This document shows positions 16,847 through 22,382 of a DNA stretch of 22,382 bases, piece by piece. The notes below the pieces were generated by a model, which worked only from the letters and a program-made list of their open reading frames with translations, was not told the DNA's origin and searched no databases. The translations under genes were made by a program, and so were the position numbers. The DNA is from an uncultured Clostridium sp. (GTDB lineage Bacteria > Bacillota > Clostridia > Lachnospirales > Lachnospiraceae): assembly GCA_937902905.1 (NCBI GenBank), contig CALELW010000055.1, positions 1 to 22,382 of the forward strand. The letters run 5' to 3'. Position 1 is the first letter of the stretch. The number at the start of each line of letters is the position of its first letter.

Positions 16847-17055
16847 AGAGTTGCATTTTTACGTTGAAATTAGGCTTTATCAGCAAAAATCACGTATTAA
16901 TTGCAACGCTTTTTGGTGATTGTAACCTTTTTGGTTGTTTTATTTTGAAAAGCAGGCGAAAGCATGCAACGTTTTTGAACTTTTGTGAGGTTTTAGGTTG
17001 CATAAGCTTCTCTCCGGCATTTAACACAAATTTTTTCTCTTAATGAACTGAGAAC
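16759..17055. other. AT-rich intergenic stretch without a clear gene
   Basis: Between the palindromic element and the sodC leader there is T-rich sequence with several TTGCAAC/GTTGCAT words (about 16852-17001) that could pair with one another, for example ATGCAAC near 16964 with GTTGCAT near 16997. Apart from the weak minus-strand ORF overlapping its left end, nothing coding is recognised and no strong promoter is seen. Confidence 0.5.
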
Positions 17056-17110
17056 AAAAAATCATTCCCCGGCATATATTGAAAGCAATAGTGTCAGGGG
17101 ATGATTTTTT
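17056..17110 (+). promoter_or_regulatory. Leader hairpin that buries the sodC ribosome site
   Basis: AAAAAATCATTCCCC (17056-17070) pairs with GGGG-ATGATTTTTT (17097-17110) with one bulged T. The only plausible Shine-Dalgarno, AGGGG at 17096-17100, lies in the right arm, and the start codon follows directly at 17111. Translation would need the hairpin to open. The stem plus T-run could also act as a terminator. Confidence 0.6.
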
Positions 17111-17599
17111 ATGGAGCCAAAAGAGTTTTGTCTAGATTTGTCTGTTGTTTTGCGGCGGACACCGCAGGCAATGGCAGTGGTACGGGGAATTGAGACGTAC
17201 CCGGAAATTTATGGAGAGGTACGTTTTTATCAAATGGAAGCCGGTGTGTTAGTGGCAGCGGAAATCGAGGGGCTGCCGGTGGAAAGTGCGCCGTGTGATA
17301 ATCCGGTCTTTGGTTTTCACATTCATGAGGGCGGCAAATGCGACGGAAACAACGAGGATATGTTAGCCGATACCGGAGGTCATTTTAATCCCAATAATTG
17401 TCTGCATCCATATCATGCGGGGGATATGCCGCCGCTATTTGGAGCGAACGGCTATGCTTTTATGGCATTTTTCACAAACCGTTTCAAAGTTTCTGATGTT
17501 ATAGGAAGAACAGTTGTCATTCATGCCAAACCGGATGACTTCATGACACAGCCATCCGGGGCGTCCGGTGAAAAAATTGCCTGTGGGGTAATCGGCTGA
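17111..17599 (+). CDS. sodC: Cu/Zn superoxide dismutase family protein (cytoplasmic form)
   Basis: This 162-residue protein carries the SOD_Cu fold signatures. HIH (H70, H72) supplies copper ligands, H91 in GGHFNPN is the bridging ligand, H99, H102 and D105 in HPYHAGD match zinc ligands, and H138 in VVIHAKPDD is the last copper ligand. C158 in ACGVIG, with C77, could form the conserved disulfide. The active-site arginine near the C-terminus (human R143) appears as lysine (SGEKIACG). The H99-H102 spacing is shorter than in the animal enzyme. There is no signal peptide, unlike most bacterial SodC proteins, so it should be cytoplasmic. An in-frame TGA at 17102 fixes the start at ATG 17111. The predicted role is superoxide removal or metal binding; activity is uncertain because of the Lys change. 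Confidence 0.8.
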   Translation: MEPKEFCLDLSVVLRRTPQAMAVVRGIETYPEIYGEVRFYQMEAGVLVAAEIEGLPVESAPCDNPVFGFHIHEGGKCDGNNEDMLADTGGHFNPNNCLHPYHAGDMPPLFGANGYAFMAFFTNRFKVSDVIGRTVVIHAKPDDFMTQPSGASGEKIACGVIG

Positions 17600-17625
17600 T
17601 TTTAGGTGCCAGTGTTGACAAAATG

Positions 17626-17634
17626 TGCTATACT
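17626..17634 (+). promoter_or_regulatory. Candidate extended -10 promoter for the xylanase gene
   Basis: TGC-TATACT is an extended -10 (TATACT at 17629-17634). The nearby TTGACA (17615-17620) is only 8 nt away, too close to serve as its -35. Transcription would begin near 17641, about 27 nt before the start codon. Confidence 0.45.
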
Positions 17635-17667
17635 TATTCTTATCATAAAAGATAGGAGTGACGCAGC

Positions 17668-19263
17668 ATGAAAAGCAAACAGATTCTCTCGCTTTCCCTT
17701 GCCGCATGCCTGACGATTGGCTCTCTTGCCGGAGCAGGTGAGGTGCAGGCAAAAGCAAAAGCGAAAAAGCCGGTATTGTCAAAAACAAAAATGACTGCCT
17801 ATATCGGCAAGACAAAGACATTGAAGGTTAAGAAAAACGGAACGAAAAAAATCGTGAAAACCAAATGGACTTTGTCCGGAAAAAAAGTGGCAAAACTGTC
17901 GAAAAAGAAAAAGACATCGGTAACCGTTAAGGGATTAAAAAAAGGCACCGCGACAGTAAAAGCTAAGGTTTGGTATCAGAAGAAAGGTACCAAAAACAAG
18001 AAAAAAGTTACTTTAAAATGTAAGGTGAGCGTAACAAAATATGTTTCTAAAGCGGCAAAGAAAAAGGCGAACGTGTTAAATGCGACGACGAAGTATCAGC
18101 CGCTTGCCAAGTTGGCAGCACAGCATGGATTCAAGTTGGGAACTGTTGTAAATTACACAAATGTTACGACAGACGACAACTACAAAAATCTTGTGAAATA
18201 CCATTTTAACAGTTTGACAGCAGGAAATGAGTTTAAGGCATATTCGCTTTTAGACCAGGCAAAATCCGCAAAGAGCAAAGATGGTATGCCGGTAATGAAT
18301 TATGACAAGGCAGATACGATTATTTCATTTGCCAAGGAAAACGGAATCCAAATGCGCGGACATGTTCTTGTGTGGCATGCGTATATGTGTGACTGGTTCT
18401 TCCGCGAGGGCTATGACACAAGTAAGAAATATGTAAGCAAGGCGGTTATGCAGAAACGTCTTCAGTATTATATTAAAGAAGTAATCACTCATTTTGAAAA
18501 GAAATATCCGGGTGTAATTTACTGCTGGGATGTCGTAAATGAGGCAGTAGCAGACCAGAATGTAGGGGATGATAACAGAAACCTGCGTAAAGATAATCAG
18601 TTTTACAAAATCCTTGGCAGCGATTATGTGGAGCAGTCGTTCCTCTATGCGAAAAATACGGTAGATGAGCTGGGTGCCGATATTAAGCTGTACTATAATG
18701 ATTACAATTCATTTTACAAATCAAAACGTGAAGAAATTGTAAATCTGGTTAAGAGCATTAACAGTTATGCCAAGGACGCCAAAGGAAATGTCCGCAAACT
18801 GTGTGACGGCGTTGGCATGCAGGGCTACATCGGCGGTTACGGAACTCAGAATGGCTGCATGAATGAGCAGAATATTTCGGATATTAAGAAATCAATTGAG
18901 ACGTATGCAGCACTTGGCTGTGAAGTTCAGGTGACCGAAATGGCAGTAAGAAACTATATGAATACAAAGGAAATGCAGAAAAAACATGCGGAATTTTATA
19001 AGAAATTATTCCAGATGTTTGTGGATGTGAATGCCCTTCCGGCAGATTGTTCCGGTAAATCGGCAGAAGAAATCAAAAAACTGGAGGAGAGCCGTCCGTT
19101 GAAAGCGGTTTCAATCTGGGGCTGGCAGGATGACCCGTCGCTTGAAGATAATAATTACAGTTATTCCATGAATGGACCATACTGTGGTTTGTTTACCGAG
19201 TTGTATGCGGTGAAGGATTCGTTTAAGAATGTGTATGAGGTTCTTGCAAATAAAAGAATTTAA
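17668..19263 (+). CDS. Secreted GH10 endo-1,4-beta-xylanase with N-terminal lysine-rich Ig-like domain
   Basis: This 531-residue protein has a signal peptide (about 1-28, ending EVQA), a lysine-rich Ig-like domain (about 29-133, no Asp or Glu) and a GH10 catalytic barrel (about 135-531). GH10 marks are GNEFKAYSLL at about 186-195, RGHVLVWH at about 230-237, the acid/base glutamate in WDVVNEAV (E292) and the nucleophile in VQVTEMAV (E424). GH10 enzymes cleave internal beta-1,4 xylosidic bonds of xylan. The N-terminal domain is the same type as in the three large surface proteins at 2275-13914, so it may tether the enzyme to the cell wall. No carbohydrate-binding module is visible. AGGAG is 9 nt before the ATG. 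No terminator follows; the thrS promoter begins 6 nt after the stop. Confidence 0.9.
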   Translation: MKSKQILSLSLAACLTIGSLAGAGEVQAKAKAKKPVLSKTKMTAYIGKTKTLKVKKNGTKKIVKTKWTLSGKKVAKLSKKKKTSVTVKGLKKGTATVKAKVWYQKKGTKNKKKVTLKCKVSVTKYVSKAAKKKANVLNATTKYQPLAKLAAQHGFKLGTVVNYTNVTTDDNYKNLVKYHFNSLTAGNEFKAYSLLDQAKSAKSKDGMPVMNYDKADTIISFAKENGIQMRGHVLVWHAYMCDWFFREGYDTSKKYVSKAVMQKRLQYYIKEVITHFEKKYPGVIYCWDVVNEAVADQNVGDDNRNLRKDNQFYKILGSDYVEQSFLYAKNTVDELGADIKLYYNDYNSFYKSKREEIVNLVKSINSYAKDAKGNVRKLCDGVGMQGYIGGYGTQNGCMNEQNISDIKKSIETYAALGCEVQVTEMAVRNYMNTKEMQKKHAEFYKKLFQMFVDVNALPADCSGKSAEEIKKLEESRPLKAVSIWGWQDDPSLEDNNYSYSMNGPYCGLFTELYAVKDSFKNVYEVLANKRI

Positions 19264-19268
19264 GGGTG

Positions 19269-19297
19269 TTGACATTTCAAATTTTCAAGATTATAAT
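19269..19297 (+). promoter_or_regulatory. Promoter of thrS
   Basis: Perfect TTGACA (19269-19274) and TATAAT (19292-19297) are separated by 17 nt. Transcription should begin near 19304 and run through the T-box leader. Confidence 0.9.
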
Positions 19298-19563
19298 AGC
19301 GGTAACACGTAGATGAGACGAGTAAAGCGCAGAACATGTCAGAGAGAAATGCCTTGTGCTGGAAGCATTTTCATGGGAACCGTTTGAAAACTACCTCGGA
19401 GTGACCCCAATCCGGTCCGGTGACCCCGTTATCGTCAGAATGAAGCCGGGATGATTTATTACTATTTCGTCCAACAAGGGTGGAACCGCGAGAACATTGA
19501 ATTAATGGCCTCGTCCCTTCGAACTATAACAGCGAGAAGGGATGAGGCCTTCTTGTATATTGA
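19298..19563 (+). promoter_or_regulatory. T-box riboswitch (threonine) upstream of thrS
   Basis: The leader carries the T-box signature AAGGGTGGAACCGCG (19476-19490), which pairs with the free acceptor end of an uncharged tRNA; the variable base is A. The base of Stem I appears to pair GGTAAC (19301-19306) with GTTATC (about 19428-19433). The ACC at 19423-19425, just inside it, is the best candidate threonine specifier codon. A terminator follows: GGCCTCGTCCCTTC (19507-19520) with GAAGGGATGAGGCC (19536-19549), then a T-rich tail. Uncharged tRNA-Thr should favour the antiterminator and switch thrS on. Confidence 0.92.
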
Positions 19564-19584
19564 ATGAAAACAGGAGGAATTGAC

Positions 19585-21546
19585 ATGAAAGTAACACTTA
19601 AAGATGGTTCAAGCAAAGAGTATTCACAGGCAATGAGCATTATTGATATTGCCAAAGACATCAGTGAAGGACTTGCCAGAGTGGCATGCGTTGCCGAGTT
19701 AGACGGCGAAGTTGTGGATTTGCGCACAATGGTAGATGGCGAGCACACACTGAATATTTTGACATTTGACAGCGACGAAGGAAAAGCAGCATTCCGTCAC
19801 ACTGCATCCCATGTGCTGGCACAGGCGATTAAAAGATTGTATCCGGATGCGAAATGTGCCATCGGACCTTCGATTGAGGACGGTTTCTACTATGATTTTG
19901 ATATAGCACCATTAGACCGTGAGGCGCTGGACAAGATTGAAAAAGAAATGAAAAAGATTGTTAAGGAAGGTGCGGCATTAGAGCGTTTTACCCTGCCAAG
20001 ACAAGAGGCAATTGATTTGATGAAAAAACGTGAGGAGCCATACAAGGTTGAATTGATTGAAGATTTACCGGAAGATGCCGAGATTTCTTTCTATCAGCAG
20101 GGCGAATACATTGATTTGTGTGCCGGTCCTCATTTGATGAATACAAAACCGTTAAAGGCAATGAAACTGATTTCTTCTTCCGGTGCTTACTGGAGAGGCA
20201 ATGAGAAAAATAAAATGCTTACCCGTGTATACGGAACTGCTTATACAAAAAAAGCGGATTTGGATGCTTATCTGGAGCATTTGGAAGATATTAAAAAACG
20301 CGACCACAATAAATTGGGACGTGAACTGGAACTGTTTACCACCGTTGATGTAATCGGTCAGGGACTTCCTCTTCTGATGCCAAAAGGTGTACAGGTTATT
20401 CAGACTTTGCAGCGCTGGATTGAAGATGAGGAAGAAAAGCGCGGTTACATGAGAACGAAGACACCGTTGATGGCAAAATCTGATTTGTACAAGATTTCCG
20501 GTCACTGGGATCACTACAAAGAAGGTATGTTTGTTCTTGGTGATGAGGAAAAGGATAAGGAAGTATTTGCACTTCGTCCGATGACCTGTCCATTCCAGTA
20601 TTATGTTTACAAGGCAAGTCAGAAATCCTATCGTGACCTGCCATGTCGTTATGGTGAGACATCAACATTGTTCCGTAATGAGGATTCCGGTGAAATGCAC
20701 GGCTTGACTCGTGTGCGCCAGTTTACAATTTCCGAGGGACATTTGATTGTGCGTCCGGACCAGATGGTAAAAGAATTTAAGGATTGTATCGCTCTCGCTC
20801 AGTACTGTTTACAGACACTTGGTGTTGAGGAAGATGTAACGTATCATTTGAGTAAATGGGATCCTGAAAATCGTGAAAAATATATTGGCGAGCCGGAAGT
20901 ATGGAATGAGACAGAAGAAGATATCCGCCGGATTCTGACAGAACTCGATATTCCATTTACTGAGGATGTCGGAGAGGCCGCTTTCTACGGACCAAAAGTA
21001 GATATCAACGCAAAGAATGTATACGGTAAAGAAGATACCATGATTACCATTCAGTGGGATGCACTTTTGGCTGAACAGTTTGATATGTATTATATTGATG
21101 AAAATGGTGAGAAAGTACGTCCATACATCATTCACAGAACATCCATTGGATGTTATGAGAGAACGTTAGCATGGCTGATTGAGAAATACGCCGGTGCATT
21201 CCCAACATGGCTTTCACCGGAGCAGGTACGTGTTCTGCCGATTTCTGAGAAATATCTCGATTACGCAAACAGCGTGGAAGAGAAATTAAAAGCGAATGGC
21301 ATCCGCAGCAGCGTGGACAGCCGTTCCGAAAAAATCGGTTACAAGATTCGCGAGGCAAGACTTCAGAAAACACCGTATATGCTCGTCGTTGGACAGAAAG
21401 AACAGGAAGAGGGCGTCGTATCCGTTCGCAGCCGTTTCAAAGGAGACGAGGGTGCGCAGTCTTTGGATGCGTTCATTGATGACATTTGCAAGGAAATCCG
21501 TACGAAAGAAATTCGTAAGGTAGAAGTGACACCGGAGAGCAAATAA
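19585..21546 (+). CDS. thrS: Threonyl-tRNA synthetase
   Basis: This 653-residue enzyme attaches threonine to tRNA-Thr in the cytoplasm. In order it has an N-terminal TGS domain (about 1-62), an editing domain with HTASH (H72, H76) and C179/H183 in DLCAGPH, the class II catalytic core, and a C-terminal anticodon-binding domain (about 550-645). The core's zinc ligands correspond to C335 (MTCPF), H386 (EGHL) and H517 (IIHRTS). Length and motifs are normal, so both synthesis and editing should work. AGGAGG is 7 nt before ATG 19585; an in-frame ATG at 19564 lies upstream of that ribosome site. Expression is controlled by the T-box leader. Two small membrane-protein genes follow at short distance. 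Confidence 0.97.
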   Translation: MKVTLKDGSSKEYSQAMSIIDIAKDISEGLARVACVAELDGEVVDLRTMVDGEHTLNILTFDSDEGKAAFRHTASHVLAQAIKRLYPDAKCAIGPSIEDGFYYDFDIAPLDREALDKIEKEMKKIVKEGAALERFTLPRQEAIDLMKKREEPYKVELIEDLPEDAEISFYQQGEYIDLCAGPHLMNTKPLKAMKLISSSGAYWRGNEKNKMLTRVYGTAYTKKADLDAYLEHLEDIKKRDHNKLGRELELFTTVDVIGQGLPLLMPKGVQVIQTLQRWIEDEEEKRGYMRTKTPLMAKSDLYKISGHWDHYKEGMFVLGDEEKDKEVFALRPMTCPFQYYVYKASQKSYRDLPCRYGETSTLFRNEDSGEMHGLTRVRQFTISEGHLIVRPDQMVKEFKDCIALAQYCLQTLGVEEDVTYHLSKWDPENREKYIGEPEVWNETEEDIRRILTELDIPFTEDVGEAAFYGPKVDINAKNVYGKEDTMITIQWDALLAEQFDMYYIDENGEKVRPYIIHRTSIGCYERTLAWLIEKYAGAFPTWLSPEQVRVLPISEKYLDYANSVEEKLKANGIRSSVDSRSEKIGYKIREARLQKTPYMLVVGQKEQEEGVVSVRSRFKGDEGAQSLDAFIDDICKEIRTKEIRKVEVTPESK

Positions 21547-21559
21547 GCGGGAGGTTTGT

Positions 21560-21871
21560 ATGCAGCAGAATAGACAGACAAATGCAAAAGCGATTGCATC
21601 GTTAGTGCTTTCATGTGCTTCGATGGTTTGTTGTATGCAATGGTCCATTTCTTTGGTAATGGCAGTGCTTGGCATTGTATTTGGAATTTTGGGGCTTCGG
21701 GATGATAATCCGAATCAGGAAGATGCAGCAATTGCCGGTATCGTTGTGGGAGTGGCAGGGGTCATCCTTGCCATTGTCGTAGCGGTGCTGCTAATAAAAA
21801 TTACGAATAATTCGTCGCTGCAGCATCTGGAACAGGCAGCAGCCTATTTCGCCCCATACGGCAGGATATAG
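21560..21871 (+). CDS. Small DUF4190-like membrane protein 1
   Basis: This 103-residue protein has two hydrophobic segments: about 12-45 (IASLVLSCAS...GIVFGILGL) and about 57-80 (AAIAGIVVGVAGVILAIVVAVLLI). They are joined by an acidic loop (RDDNPNQED). The pattern of 'AxASLVL', a 'GxxFGILGL' turn and a second 'AGIVVG' helix resembles DUF4190-type proteins of unknown function. GGGAGG is 5 nt before the ATG. It starts 13 nt after thrS and so may be co-transcribed. It is related to the next gene. Confidence 0.7.
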   Translation: MQQNRQTNAKAIASLVLSCASMVCCMQWSISLVMAVLGIVFGILGLRDDNPNQEDAAIAGIVVGVAGVILAIVVAVLLIKITNNSSLQHLEQAAAYFAPYGRI

Positions 21872-21885
21872 AAATGGAGGAATCT

Positions 21886-22257
21886 ATGACAGATATAAAT
21901 CGACACAGAGGGCTTGCAATTGCCTCTCTTGTATTAGGTGGAATTTCCTGTTTTTGTTGTTTTGGAACAGGTATTGGCGTAATCCCTGCCGCAATCGCCC
22001 TTGTCTTTAGCATTATTGCAGTGGCAAAAGGTGGTAAAAATGCAAGAAAATTAGGAATTATCGGATTGATTTTAAGTGCCATCGGTCTTATTTTAAATGC
22101 CGTGATTTTGGCATACGGAATCTGGATGATTCGCTGGGACCACATGACAATTGAAAATTTATCCTCAATTCAGAACTTAAATCCTGCGAACGAAAAAGAC
22201 ATCATCGAGTGGCTTCAGCAGTTTATTAAGATTGATATATCGGGGATGGTAAATTAA
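21886..22257 (+). CDS. Small DUF4190-like membrane protein 2
   Basis: This 123-residue protein has the same two-helix layout as its neighbour: RGLAIASLVLGGISCFCCFG...ALVFSIIAVAKGG and LGIIGLILSAIGLILNAVILAYGIW. A soluble C-terminal tail of about 40 residues follows (IENLSSIQNLNPANEKDIIEW...). GGAGG is 5 nt before ATG 21886; an in-frame ATG at 21874 overlaps that ribosome site. The CCFG cysteine cluster in the first helix echoes the MVCCM of the neighbour. Function is unknown; the pair looks like a tandem duplication following thrS. Confidence 0.7.
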   Translation: MTDINRHRGLAIASLVLGGISCFCCFGTGIGVIPAAIALVFSIIAVAKGGKNARKLGIIGLILSAIGLILNAVILAYGIWMIRWDHMTIENLSSIQNLNPANEKDIIEWLQQFIKIDISGMVN

Positions 22258-22293
22258 AAGGGTGTTGATATTTTTTGAGTTCCGTAATTTGGT

Positions 22294-22382
22294 AGAAAAG
22301 TTTTGTATCTCGTGGGCACTCCCGTTTGTTGAGTGCGTAGCGGTATGGGCGCTGAAACTACCAGCACCACATACCGACGTAC
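22294..22382. repeat. Palindromic repeat element, copy 2 (cut by the window edge)
   Basis: From AGAAAAGTTT onward this resembles copy 1 at about 16619-16706. The core is strongest: GAGTGCGT-AG-CGGTATG-GG (22331-22349) is identical, then GCTG-AAACTAC-CAGC, then CATACCG (22370-22376). The right arm lies beyond the window. Confidence 0.8.

Noticed and set aside
16528..16867. ORFs on both strands beginning MNRKLC and containing SFLFIYGKPQ
   Set aside because: They are mirror images produced by the 164-bp palindrome, have no ribosome sites, and the minus-strand one overlaps the permease gene.
17615..17634. TTGACA and TATACT before the xylanase read as one promoter
   Set aside because: The spacer is only 8 nt; the extended -10 alone is the better reading.
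1..22382. CRISPR array, tRNA or rRNA genes, integrase or transposase genes
   Set aside because: No regularly spaced short repeats, no tRNA or rRNA-like sequence and no recombinase motifs were seen on either strand.

Overview
The window looks like chromosome from a low-GC Gram-positive anaerobe of the Clostridia, most likely a Lachnospiraceae gut commensal. The signs are AGGAGG-type ribosome sites 5-10 nt before nearly every start, TTGACA/TATAAT promoters with 17-nt spacers, a T-box leader on thrS, and secreted proteins carrying the lysine-rich Ig-like domain common in that family. This placement is inferred from style and gene families, not from a marker gene.

Left end (1-2215): the tail of an unidentified gene; a gene-poor stretch with two hairpin terminators and a possible 61-aa minus-strand gene; a 53-aa ORF resembling the C-terminal tail of Rpn-family nucleases, with its own promoter and ribosome site; then a solitary OLD/RecF-like AAA ATPase. 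A perfect 23-bp direct repeat, whose first copy includes the stop codon of the Rpn-like ORF, brackets the ATPase. This looks like an accessory insertion.

Centre (2275-13914): three paralogous secreted proteins of about 970-1150 residues. Each has a signal peptide, a very lysine-rich acid-free Ig-like domain, a Pro/Thr linker, and a body of beta-rich repeats (eight, six and eight by eye). Between the first and second lies a two-gene cassette: an XRE regulator and a protein joining an ImmA/IrrE zinc-peptidase domain to a complete Fic domain. A 43-bp palindrome covers the -35 box of its promoter. The cassette looks like a self-regulated toxin-antitoxin or defence module and is the strongest candidate here for an undescribed system.

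Right half (13911-22382): a promoter that runs straight into a terminator; an operon of an ornithine cyclodeaminase/mu-crystallin-family enzyme and an APC permease; a 164-bp palindromic repeat element; a cytoplasmic Cu/Zn superoxide dismutase-like gene whose ribosome site is buried in a hairpin; a GH10 xylanase with the same lysine-rich domain; a T-box riboswitch and thrS; and two small DUF4190-like membrane proteins. A second copy of the palindromic element begins at the right edge and shows a compensatory base-pair change relative to the first.

Taken together, the region combines cell-surface and polysaccharide functions (surface paralogs, xylanase), housekeeping genes (thrS, amino-acid metabolism) and two accessory modules (AAA ATPase; XRE/ImmA-Fic) set among repeats.
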